In this document: one piece after another, positions 18,270 through 25,841 of the stretch
Position numbering within the stretch: the first letter of the stretch is position 1
How the letters are laid out: each line of letters begins with the position of its first letter
DNA from: Planctomycetota bacterium
GTDB lineage: Bacteria > Planctomycetota > JAJSAM01 > JAJVHW01
NCBI GenBank assembly: GCA_021414065.1
Contig: JAIOPE010000024.1
Coordinates: 1 to 55,637 of the forward strand
Length of the DNA stretch: 55,637 nucleotides
Reading direction: 5' to 3'
The notes under the pieces: model-generated
What the model was told of the DNA's origin: nothing
Seen by the model: the letters and a program-made list of their open reading frames with translations, nothing else
Databases searched by the model: none
Made by a program: the position numbers and the translations under genes

Positions 18270-18665
18270 GAGAGTCTCCTGTCCCGTCGCCGCGGGGTCG
18301 TCGGCTCAGGGGCCGAGCGCGCCGCACACACTACACCAGGGCAGGCTCCGGACGGCAGCATCGGCCCGATGATGCGTCGGCGTGTGAGTCCAGTCCTCTG
18401 GACGCTTCCGCTGACCCGGATTCACGTCCGGTGGACAGTTCACCGCTCGTCATCGCTCGACGGGCTCCGGAACGCGCGTTGGGCCGGCCCGGCATGTCCG
18501 AATCGAGTCTGCAGAAGGGGGCATCGGTCGGACTCGCAATCGCGCGGAGTGGTTTGGTCGCCGGCGTCAAGTCGTACGACGTCGATGGCGACCGGCGCCC
18601 GTTGTCGCTCACGAGCATCGGCAAGCTGCCGCCGTACAAGCCCTGAACGTCCTCGATCCTGGGGG
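18270..18665. other. 396-bp region between the sensor kinase and aspartyl protease genes
   Basis: It holds the upstream region of the sensor kinase and the 3' flank of the aspartyl protease gene. A 6-bp hairpin GTCCAG/CTGGAC lies at 18388-18403. One short plus-strand reading frame is listed separately. No tRNA, insertion sequence or clear promoter was seen. Confidence 0.5.
18494..18646 (+). pseudogene. Possible short gene or 3' remnant
   Basis: 50 residues from an ATG at 18494; the frame is open to about 18375. The second half has mostly G/C third positions and a protein-like tail (VKSYDVDGDRRPLSL, IGKLPPYKP), as if it were the end of a real protein. The first half has mixed third positions and no ribosome site. 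I do not recognise the family. It may be the eroded 3' end of a lost gene or chance. Confidence 0.2.
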
Positions 18666-19721
18666 CTACTTCGACACGCGCATCCTGAGGTGCCCGAGGT
18701 CGAACGTCAGCACGCGGCCCTCGAACGCCGCCATGCCGATTCGCGTGGCGCGGCCGAGGAGAACCGGCGGGGCGCGCAGCACGACCGAAGGCGAGATGCG
18801 GACGTCACCGTCGAGTCGCGCCACATCGCGGCGGACCTCGCCGTCCAGCACCTGGCCGACGGACTCGCCGATGACGCGGAGGTCGGTGCGGAGCGGGCCC
18901 GCGTCGTCGGGGCCGACGGAGATCGCCATGCGCTGACCGGTGTCCACGATGGCGTTCATCGTGCGTCCCGCGACGTCGATCCGCAGTGTTGGCAGGCCGC
19001 CGTCGAGGACGAGTGCGAGCGTCTCCGTCGTGTCGCCGGCGATGTTGCCGGCGATCACCCCGGTCGGCGGTTCGGCGGGCAGCGTGCCCTCCTCGATGCG
19101 CAGCAGGGAGTGCCCGGTGTCGATCGTCCAGAGGTGGTCCACGAGCACCGGCATCCCCAGGATGCCGTCGAGCGGGCGGCCGACGCCACGGGAGAGTCCG
19201 TCGAGGTCGGCCACGAGCGCGCCGACGCGCCGGAAACTCGCCTGGCCGACGCGCACTTCGCGGAGGTCCGCCTGGACGATCTTCCCGTCGCGCCGGCCCG
19301 ACTCCGTGACGATCGAGCCGGTGCGGTTCTCCACGCGCACGCCCACGGCCTCCGCGACCTTCTCGCTGATGACGACCGTGGTGGACCCGGTGTCGAGCGC
19401 GAACCAGAACGGGCCGCGACCGTCCACGAGCGTGGGCACGAGGACCACGCCCTGCGCCACGCTGACCGGCACCTCGACGACGGCACCCTCGAGGGGGACG
19501 GGTCGCGACCGGCGGCGGGCGTCGAACGGCCGGTCGGTCGCACATCCCGGGGCGACGAGAGCCGCGACGAGGACCGCGACGACGAGCGTGGCGGCGCCGA
19601 TCCATGCGGACCCGCGCCCGACCTGCAGGTCGGCGTGGCGTCGGATCGTGGACCGGCTGCGTTGCATCGCTCGCGGAGTCTCGCACGCCCGCCGGATCCA
19701 GGGCGGCTCGATTTCGGTCAC
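18666..19721 (-). CDS. Retropepsin-like two-lobed aspartyl protease, probable lipoprotein
   Basis: 351 residues from the GTG at 19721, which overlaps the stop of the HPr-like gene (GTGA). An ATG at 19667 would give a shorter N terminus. A hydrophobic segment ends in a lipobox-like VAPGC. Two aspartyl-protease lobes follow: FALDTGSTTVVIS with a downstream DGILGM, and NAIVDTGQRMAIS in the second half. Both catalytic DTG motifs are present, so a single chain could form the complete active site. It is expected to be anchored outside the cytoplasm. It is the last gene of an ABC transporter operon, an unusual position for a protease. Confidence 0.8.
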   Translation of the reverse strand: MTEIEPPWIRRACETPRAMQRSRSTIRRHADLQVGRGSAWIGAATLVVAVLVAALVAPGCATDRPFDARRRSRPVPLEGAVVEVPVSVAQGVVLVPTLVDGRGPFWFALDTGSTTVVISEKVAEAVGVRVENRTGSIVTESGRRDGKIVQADLREVRVGQASFRRVGALVADLDGLSRGVGRPLDGILGMPVLVDHLWTIDTGHSLLRIEEGTLPAEPPTGVIAGNIAGDTTETLALVLDGGLPTLRIDVAGRTMNAIVDTGQRMAISVGPDDAGPLRTDLRVIGESVGQVLDGEVRRDVARLDGDVRISPSVVLRAPPVLLGRATRIGMAAFEGRVLTFDLGHLRMRVSK

Positions 19722-20023
19722 TCGCGACGCTGCAGGGCGCCGGCGATCGCGTCCACGCACGCCGTCGCGTCCTCGCCCCGTGCGCGGATCTCGACGTCCG
19801 CCGCGCTGATGACGCCGAGGCCGAGCAACGCGAGCACGCTCCGCGCGTCGGCCGTCTTCCCGTCGCACGTGAGCGTGACCTCGGATCGATAGTCTTCGGC
19901 GGCGCGCGCGACGCGCGTACACGGCCGGGCGTGGAGGCCGTCGGGATCGTCCATGCGGACCGTGCGAGTGACGACGGTGCGAGACACAGTCGTCGCGGGC
20001 TGCGGCGCGCGTGGACGTCGCAC
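19718..20023 (-). CDS. HPr-like phosphocarrier protein
   Basis: 101 residues from the GTG at 20023, one base after the permease stop; a GTG at 19987 would give a length closer to classic HPr. The active-site motif GLHARPC carries the phosphorylatable histidine (His31). DGKTADARSVLALLGLGV carries a serine (Ser62) exactly 31 residues on, the same spacing as His15 and Ser46 of HPr. Both PTS phosphorylation sites are therefore kept. No Enzyme I, EII or HPr kinase lies in the window. Its place inside an ABC transporter operon suggests a regulatory role, but that is inference. Confidence 0.85.
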   Translation of the reverse strand: MRRPRAPQPATTVSRTVVTRTVRMDDPDGLHARPCTRVARAAEDYRSEVTLTCDGKTADARSVLALLGLGVISAADVEIRARGEDATACVDAIAGALQRRE

Positions 20024-20024
20024 G

Positions 20025-20789
20025 TCAGGCGTCCGTGCCCCAGCGGCGGCGCACCCAGCGCTCGGCGGGGGAGAAGACGATCTTGTCGGCCGCGAGGCCG
20101 ACGACCACGATCACGAACATCACGCCGAGGACTTGGTCCATCGCGAGCAGTTCGCGACCGTAGTGCAGCAGGTGTCCGAGTCCGGACCCGCTGAGGATCG
20201 TCACGAAGATCTCGGCGGCCATGAGCGAGCGCCACGCGAACGCCCAGCCCTGCTTCATGCCGGAGAGCACGACCGGGAGCGACGCAGGAACGAGAACGTG
20301 GAGCACGGTGTGAAGCCCGCGCGATCCCATCGTCCGCGCGGCGCGCTGGTAGATCGGCGGGATCGAGCGGAGGCCGTCGTCCGTGGCGATCTGGATCGAC
20401 CACGAGGTGCCCATCACGACGACGAACAGCATCGCCCCCTCGGTCTGGCCGAACCACAGCAGCGCGAGCGGCACCCAGCACACGCTCGGCAACGTCTGGA
20501 GCCCGAGCGCCACGACGCCGAGGGTGTCCGAGCACGAACGGAACCGCGAGGTGAGGCACCCGAGCGGCAGACCCAGTCCGATGCCGAGCAGATAGCCGAC
20601 CGCGAGTCGTCGGCCGGTGACGAGCGCCGCCGCCGCCAGTGAGCCGTCGGCCGCCGCTCGGACGAGGTACGATGCAACGTCGAGGGGAGCCGGAAGGAGC
20701 ACCGGAGACCATCGGCCCGACGCCGCAAGGAGGTGCCAGGCGGCGAGCAGCCCCGCGAAGAACACGGCGGCGATCAGCGGGCGCTTCAT
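20025..20789 (-). CDS. ABC transporter permease, SsuC/TauC-like
   Basis: 254 residues; the ATG overlaps the ATPase stop (ATGA). Six or so hydrophobic helices are present, together with the EAA-type cytoplasmic loop RAARTMGSRGLHTVLHVLVPASLP. This is the binding-protein-dependent permease fold used for sulfonates, taurine, nitrate and thiamine precursors. It sits in the inner membrane and pairs with the ATPase and lipoprotein encoded upstream. Confidence 0.9.
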   Translation of the reverse strand: MKRPLIAAVFFAGLLAAWHLLAASGRWSPVLLPAPLDVASYLVRAAADGSLAAAALVTGRRLAVGYLLGIGLGLPLGCLTSRFRSCSDTLGVVALGLQTLPSVCWVPLALLWFGQTEGAMLFVVVMGTSWSIQIATDDGLRSIPPIYQRAARTMGSRGLHTVLHVLVPASLPVVLSGMKQGWAFAWRSLMAAEIFVTILSGSGLGHLLHYGRELLAMDQVLGVMFVIVVVGLAADKIVFSPAERWVRRRWGTDA

Positions 20790-21595
20790 GCGGCGTCCGG
20801 GTTCGCGAGGTGGGCCTTCAGTGCTTGCGTGATCTCGCCCGCGCGCCGCGCGAGGTCTACGCCGTTCAGGTCGCGGGGCCGCGGCAGGTCGATTCGGAAC
20901 TCCTCGCGCACACGGCCCGGGTGGGGCGAGAAGACGAGCACGCGGTCGCCGAGGCAGACCGCCTCACGCACGTTGTGCGTCACGAACACGATCGTCTTCC
21001 GGCGCTCCTGCCAGATGCGCTGGAGGTCCTGGTAGAGCTGCTCGCGGGTCAGGGCGTCGAGCGCGCCGAACGGCTCGTCCATGAGGAGCACGCGGGGATT
21101 CGGGGCGAGGGCCCGGGCCAGCGCCACCCGCTGCTTCATCCCGCCCGAGAGCTCGTGGACGAACGCGTCGCGGAACGACTCGAGACCGACCATGCGCAGG
21201 TAGAACTCGGCGGTCTCGCGGCGCGCAGCGGCGTCGAGGTTCGGTTTCAGCTCGAGCCCGAAGAGCACGTTGCCGATCACGTTCCTCCACGGGAAGAGCG
21301 CGGCCTCCTGGAACATCACCATGCGGTCGCGGCCGGGGCCGGTGACGCGCTGACCATCGACGCTCACCTGACCGGTGTCCGGGAACTCAAGACCCGCGAT
21401 CAAGTTGAGCAGCGTGGACTTGCCGCAGCCGCTTGGTCCGACGAGGCACACGAACTCGCCGTCGCCGACGGTGAGGGAGACGTCGGACAGCGCCGGAACC
21501 TCGCGCGTGCCGCCGCGAAACGTCTTCGAGACGTGCTCGACGGCGATCTTGACTGCGTCCGTCGCCGAGATCTTGGCGGCAACCGGTTCCGTCAC
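20786..21595 (-). CDS. ABC transporter ATP-binding protein, SsuB/TauB-like
   Basis: 269 residues from a GTG overlapping the binding-protein stop (GTGA). Walker A GPSGCGKST, Q-loop MVMFQEAALFPW, signature LSGGMKQRVALARAL, Walker B VLLMDEPFGALD and the H-loop VFVTHNV are all intact. The FQ.AALFPW form of the Q-loop region is typical of the nitrate/sulfonate/taurine family. It energises the permease encoded next. Confidence 0.93.
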   Translation of the reverse strand: MTEPVAAKISATDAVKIAVEHVSKTFRGGTREVPALSDVSLTVGDGEFVCLVGPSGCGKSTLLNLIAGLEFPDTGQVSVDGQRVTGPGRDRMVMFQEAALFPWRNVIGNVLFGLELKPNLDAAARRETAEFYLRMVGLESFRDAFVHELSGGMKQRVALARALAPNPRVLLMDEPFGALDALTREQLYQDLQRIWQERRKTIVFVTHNVREAVCLGDRVLVFSPHPGRVREEFRIDLPRPRDLNGVDLARRAGEITQALKAHLANPDAA

Positions 21596-22608
21596 CGCGC
21601 GACGTCCTTGCCGGGCGCGACGAGCCGCGAGAGCTCGCCCGCGTCGCGGAGGTATCCGACCGACTGCGCCTTCTTCACGAACGCTGTGAAGTCCTCAAGC
21701 CGGATCGCGGACGTGAACGTCATGCGCGGCCAGCAGTGGTCGAGCAGATCGGCCGACATCTCCTGGCGAGTCTCCGCGAGCAGCTCGGCGCGGACGAGTC
21801 GTTTCGCGTCGGCCGGCGTCGCGACGATCCACTCCGTGAGCGCGCGGTGCGCGTCGGTGAGCTTCCGTGCGAGCTCCGGCCGCTCCTTCGTGAACTTCGC
21901 GCTCGCCACGAGGATCGTCGTCATGGCGTCCGGCTCCGGGACGAGCAGCTTGCCGTTCGCTTCGCGCTCGAGGCGCGAGACCCACGGCTCCACCGTCCAC
22001 ACAGCGTCGAGATCGCCCTTCTGGAAGAGCGCGAGCTGATCCGGGTTCTGCGTCGCGAGCACGGAGACGTCGCCCCCGGTCTGCGTGATCTCGAACCCGG
22101 CGTCCTTCAGCCACGCGCGGCACGCGACGTCCTGCGTGTTGCCGAGCTGCGGAGTGGCGACCTTCTTCCCGCGGAAGTCCCTCGGTTCCTTGATCCGGCC
22201 GTCGCCCTGGACCACGAGCCCCGCGCCGCCGAGCGTCGCCCCGGCGAGGACCCGGACATCCTCGCCCTTCGACTTCAGATGCGCGTTGAGCGCTGGATTC
22301 GGGCCGACGTACGTGACGTCGAGCGAGCCGGACAGGAGCGCTTCCATCGCGCTCGGGCCGGCGTTGTAGATGAACCACTCCACCTTCACACCGGGGCCCA
22401 GGCGTTCCTCGAACCAACCGCGGCCCTCGCGCGTCAGCGAGTGGGCGACGAGCCCGTGAGCGTGCGTGACGTTCGGGAAGTGCCCGAAACGGATGACGAC
22501 CGGGGCCGCCGCAGTAGCCGGGGCTCCAGGCGCGGCGTCGTCCTTCGGTGCGCATGCGCCGGCCGAGACGAGAGCGAGCGCAGCGATTGCGGCGGAGAGG
22601 TGTTTCAC
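21592..22608 (-). CDS. ABC transporter substrate-binding lipoprotein, SsuA/NMT1-like
   Basis: 338 residues from the GTG at 22608, supported by AAAGGAG five bases upstream and by its 4-base overlap with the Rrf2 gene. A signal sequence ends in a lipobox-like SAGAC. The mature part starts VVIRFGHFPNVTHAHG and continues with YNAGPSAMEALLSGSLDVTYVG, the NMT1/SsuA pattern. Such proteins bind sulfonates, nitrate or thiamine precursors. The ligand cannot be read from sequence; regulator type favours a sulfur compound, which is inference. Confidence 0.88.
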   Translation of the reverse strand: MKHLSAAIAALALVSAGACAPKDDAAPGAPATAAAPVVIRFGHFPNVTHAHGLVAHSLTREGRGWFEERLGPGVKVEWFIYNAGPSAMEALLSGSLDVTYVGPNPALNAHLKSKGEDVRVLAGATLGGAGLVVQGDGRIKEPRDFRGKKVATPQLGNTQDVACRAWLKDAGFEITQTGGDVSVLATQNPDQLALFQKGDLDAVWTVEPWVSRLEREANGKLLVPEPDAMTTILVASAKFTKERPELARKLTDAHRALTEWIVATPADAKRLVRAELLAETRQEMSADLLDHCWPRMTFTSAIRLEDFTAFVKKAQSVGYLRDAGELSRLVAPGKDVAR

Positions 22609-23090
22609 TGGGGCTCCTTTGGGATGACGGCGAACGGGATCGGCATGCGGTTGCGACGGCGCTTGCGAAGCGTCACCTCGACGATGTCGGCGAGCGTGTG
22701 GCGGTCGAGGACGGAGACCATCGCCGCGCGCACGTCGATCATGAGCAGGCGGAGCCCGCAGTGGGCTTCGTCGGGGCACGAGCAACGCTCGTACGCGACG
22801 CGGCTCACGCACGCGATCGGCGCGAGCGACACCTCGAACAAGCGGACGACGTCGCCCATGCGGATCGACGCCGGCGCCTTCGCGAGCGAGTAGCCGCCGG
22901 ACTTCCCGCGGCGGCTCTTGACCCATCCGGCGTTCCGAAGCTGGATCAGAATCTGCTCGAGAAACGACTCGGGGATGCGCTCCTGCTCCGCGAGGTCACG
23001 GGCCGTCACGTTCTCGCGGCCCTGGTCCTGCGCGATCCCGAGATCGATCAGGGCGCGCAGTCCGTACTCAGTGCGTTTCGAGAGCTTCAT
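22605..23090 (-). CDS. Rrf2-family transcription regulator with cysteine cluster
   Basis: 161 residues, ATG at 23090 preceded by GGAG. The winged helix-turn-helix is clear (YGLRALIDLGIA, RDLAEQERIPESFLEQILIQL, GKSGGYSLAK). Four cysteines, C94, C103, C105 and C111, lie in the region where IscR, NsrR and RirA bind an Fe-S cluster, though the spacing (CxC plus two more) matches none of these exactly. It is first in the operon and coupled to the binding-protein gene, so it probably controls the transporter and itself. Confidence 0.9.
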   Translation of the reverse strand: MKLSKRTEYGLRALIDLGIAQDQGRENVTARDLAEQERIPESFLEQILIQLRNAGWVKSRRGKSGGYSLAKAPASIRMGDVVRLFEVSLAPIACVSRVAYERCSCPDEAHCGLRLLMIDVRAAMVSVLDRHTLADIVEVTLRKRRRNRMPIPFAVIPKEPQ

Positions 23091-23119
23091 CGGATCTCCG
23101 ACTGGAGAGGTCGGGATTG

Positions 23120-23148
23120 AATGTTGACCGACTCGGTCGGGATGTCAA
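23120..23148 (-). promoter_or_regulatory. Candidate promoter with operator dyad for the Rrf2/ABC operon
   Basis: On the minus strand TTGACA (23148-23143) and AACATT (23125-23120) are separated by 17 bases, 30 bases before the Rrf2 ATG. Between them lies the dyad CCGAC-TCG-GTCGG (23128-23140). The dyad resembles the CGACT-rich operators of Rrf2 proteins and sits where a repressor would block RNA polymerase. The -35 is perfect; the -10 is weak (3 of 6). Confidence 0.45.
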
Positions 23149-23209
23149 GAGATTCGTTTCCGATCCGGGAGAGCGGACGTCTCGGCCGAGGCTGCGCCAC
23201 AATGCGCCC

Positions 23210-24307
23210 GTGACCAGCCCAGCGAGTCCAACGAGCCCAGCCGCCGACGAAGGCGTGACGCCGGTCGCGCTCCCGCAGGCGTACCTCGACGTCACGTCGG
23301 CGTTCATGAACGAGCGTTTTCCGCAGGCCACGCCGAAGAAGGTCGCGGGCGACGTCCAGCGGATGTCCGACGCGTTCACGGCCGACCGGGAGGAGCTCCC
23401 GGGTTCCTACTTGAACCACCCGCCGTCGCGCAGCGCGTACCTCGCGTTCTTCCACCCGCAGCAGGTGCTCCGCGCGCTCTCTGCGATCCAGGAGACGCGC
23501 CGCCGCGCCGAACTGCGCGGCCTCTGGCCGAAGCCGGACGTGCTCCGCGTGGTGGACCTCGGCGCCGGTCTCGGCGCGATGACGTGGGCGCTGCTCGCTT
23601 CCGGCGACCTTCCGGAACAGATCGAGATCACGCTCGTCGATCACCAGAAGTCGGCCCTCTCCGATGCTCGCGATCTCGTCCTGCGCGTGGCCGCTGCGCT
23701 GCGTCCGGGATCGCCGCCGCCCCGCGTCCGGACGGCCGTTTCGCAACTCCAGCCGTGGCTCGACAAGGCGGCCGCAGAGGGCTGGCGGTACGACATCGCC
23801 CTGCTCGGCGGCGTGCTCAACGAGATCAAGCCGCCGTGGGCCCCGATGATCCAGTGCGTGCTCGCGATTCTCGACGGCCCGGCGCCCGGCGGGGGGCTCA
23901 TGCTCATCGTCGAGCCCGCGTTGCCCCCGTTCGCGCGGTCGCTCGTCGAGGCGCGTGACGAACTCGTCGGCTCGACGACGACGATCGCGCCCTGCACCCA
24001 CGCCCGCACGTGCCCCCTCCTGCGACTCCGCAAGGACTGGTGCTTCACGGTGCGTCCCGCGCGGCTCCCCCCCTTCGTGATCGAGCAGGCGCGCCGCCTC
24101 GGTCACCAGAACGAAGAGGTCCGCTACGCCTTCTGGGCCGCGACGCCACGAGCCGGCGCCGCGCTCCCCGAGCATCCGGAGGACCGCCACGGGCGCATCG
24201 TCTCCGACCCCGTGCCCGGCGGTCAGGTGCTCTGCGTCGCAGGCGAACGCGAAAGGCGGGACGAGCGCGCGCCCGGGCTCCGTCGCGGTGCGCTCCTCCG
24301 CCGCTGA
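23210..24307 (+). CDS. Rsm22-like methyltransferase with Fe-S-type cysteines
   Basis: 365 residues from the GTG at 23210; an ATG at 23117 in the same frame would run through the Rrf2 promoter region and is less likely. A class I methyltransferase core starts LRVVDLGAGLGAMTWAL and contains VDHQKSA for cofactor binding. Then come EPALPPFARSLVEARDEL and a cysteine set (APCTHARTCPL and DWCF), the signature of the Rsm22 family, which is tied to small-ribosomal-subunit assembly in mitochondria and occurs in scattered bacteria. The cysteines are proposed to bind Fe-S. The substrate in bacteria is not established. Confidence 0.8.
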   Translation: MTSPASPTSPAADEGVTPVALPQAYLDVTSAFMNERFPQATPKKVAGDVQRMSDAFTADREELPGSYLNHPPSRSAYLAFFHPQQVLRALSAIQETRRRAELRGLWPKPDVLRVVDLGAGLGAMTWALLASGDLPEQIEITLVDHQKSALSDARDLVLRVAAALRPGSPPPRVRTAVSQLQPWLDKAAAEGWRYDIALLGGVLNEIKPPWAPMIQCVLAILDGPAPGGGLMLIVEPALPPFARSLVEARDELVGSTTTIAPCTHARTCPLLRLRKDWCFTVRPARLPPFVIEQARRLGHQNEEVRYAFWAATPRAGAALPEHPEDRHGRIVSDPVPGGQVLCVAGERERRDERAPGLRRGALLRR

Positions 24308-24340
24308 CTCCGCCCGCCGCGATTTGCTACGATCGCCCGC

Positions 24341-25711
24341 ATGACGAAGCCGATGAAGTACGCCGCCCTCGGCGGCGCCGTGGTGCTCGACCGTGAACGC
24401 GCCCGCGTCCGCGCCGAAGATCTCTGCCGGTTCATCGACGCGAGTCCGATGCCGTACCAGGCGTCGGCGGAGGCAGTGCGGCGTCTGCGCGCGGCGGGGT
24501 ACCGCCTGCTCGACGAAGGCGAGCCGTGGAAGCTCGAGACCGGCGGCCGGTACTACATCCGCCGCGCCGACACGACGGTGCTCGCGTTCCAACTCGGGAA
24601 GTCGGCGCCGTCGGCGTCCGGGTTCCGAGTCGTCGGCACGCACATCGACTCACCCAACCTGCGCGTGAAGCCGAACGCGGAACTGCTCTCGCAGGGTTAC
24701 TGGCAGCTCGGTGTCGAGGTGTACGGCGGCGCGATCCTGGCCACCTGGCCCGACCGCGACCTCGGACTCGCGGGGCGCGTCGTGTTGCACTCGAAGGCGC
24801 GGGGCCAGGAGTCCCGACTGGTTGAGATTAGGCGGCCGATCGCGCGCATCTCGAACCTCGCCATCCACCTGAATCGCAAGATCACGGAAGAGGGCCTGAA
24901 GCTCGACAAGCAGCGTCACATGCCGCCGATGCTGGGCCTCGAGAGCACGGCCGAGGGCGAGGTGTGGTCGCTCCGTCAACTGCTCGCGCGGGAGATGGAC
25001 GTGGCCGCCGAGGAGATCGTCTCCTTCGACCTCGGGCTCTTCGACGTGCAGCCCTGCTCGTTCGGCGGCCTCCACGAGGAGTTCGTCAACGCACCGCGAC
25101 TCGACAATCTGGGGTCGTCGCACGCGGGGCTGTCTGCGTTGCTCGTCGCGTCGGAGCGGCCGACCGTCTCCGAGACCACGTGGGTGCTCGCGCTCTACGA
25201 CCACGAGGAGTGCGGGAGCCAGAGTCACCAGGGCGCGATGGGCACGGTGCTCCGCGACGTCATGACGCGCATCGCAGCGTCGCACCCGGCCGCCGGCGCG
25301 AATGCGTCGGAGGAAGCGTTCCGCGCGTTCGCGCGGTCCTTCATGATCTCTGCCGACATGGCTCACGCCGTCCACCCGAACTATCCGGAGGTCCACGAGC
25401 CGGACCACCGCCCGTACCTGAATCGCGGCCCCGTGCTGAAGCGCAACGACAACCAGCGTTACGCGACCGACGGCGACACCGGCGCCCGCTTCATCGAGCT
25501 CTGTCGCGAGGCGGGGTTCGACGCTCAGGTGTTCGTCAGTCGCACGGATCTGCCCTGCGGCACGACGATCGGCCCCATCGCGGCGTCGGCGTCGGGCCTG
25601 CCCGTGGTGGACGTCGGCAATCCGATGCTCTCGATGCACTCGATCCGCGAGTGCTGCGGCGCGTGGGACCAAGACCTGATGATCGAGGCGATGGCCCGGC
25701 ACTTCCGGTAG
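24341..25711 (+). CDS. apeB: M18-family aspartyl aminopeptidase
   Basis: 456 residues, full length for M18. Metal and catalytic positions are in order: VGTHIDSPN (His101), PRLDNLGSS (Asp255), YDHEECGS (tandem Glu), ISADMAHAVHP (Asp/His) and LSMHSIRE (His). These enzymes remove N-terminal Asp or Glu using two divalent metal ions and usually form dodecamers. No signal peptide, so cytoplasmic. It is 33 bases after the Rsm22-like gene on the same strand and may share its transcript. Confidence 0.94.
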   Translation: MTKPMKYAALGGAVVLDRERARVRAEDLCRFIDASPMPYQASAEAVRRLRAAGYRLLDEGEPWKLETGGRYYIRRADTTVLAFQLGKSAPSASGFRVVGTHIDSPNLRVKPNAELLSQGYWQLGVEVYGGAILATWPDRDLGLAGRVVLHSKARGQESRLVEIRRPIARISNLAIHLNRKITEEGLKLDKQRHMPPMLGLESTAEGEVWSLRQLLAREMDVAAEEIVSFDLGLFDVQPCSFGGLHEEFVNAPRLDNLGSSHAGLSALLVASERPTVSETTWVLALYDHEECGSQSHQGAMGTVLRDVMTRIAASHPAAGANASEEAFRAFARSFMISADMAHAVHPNYPEVHEPDHRPYLNRGPVLKRNDNQRYATDGDTGARFIELCREAGFDAQVFVSRTDLPCGTTIGPIAASASGLPVVDVGNPMLSMHSIRECCGAWDQDLMIEAMARHFR

Positions 25712-25768
25712 CGGCGGGCCGCTCTTGGCGGCGTTTGGCGAGAGCGACCTCACCACGAGATGCCACCG

Positions 25769-25782
25769 CCGGCTGAAGCCGG
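25769..25782. terminator. Hairpin between convergent genes
   Basis: CCGGC (25769-25773) and GCCGG (25778-25782) form a 5-bp stem with loop TGAA. It lies in the 130-bp gap between the convergent aminopeptidase and transglutaminase genes. There is no U-run, so assignment as a bidirectional terminator is tentative. Confidence 0.25.
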
Positions 25783-25841
25783 ACGTCGCTCGGTTCATGG
25801 CGTGTGCGGCGGCGAGAGCGGTGCTCGAGCGGCGACGCGTC

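Noticed and set aside
18666..20023. Reading the HPr-like gene as part of a PTS locus
   Set aside because: No Enzyme I, EII or HPr kinase gene lies in the window; neighbours are ABC transporter genes.
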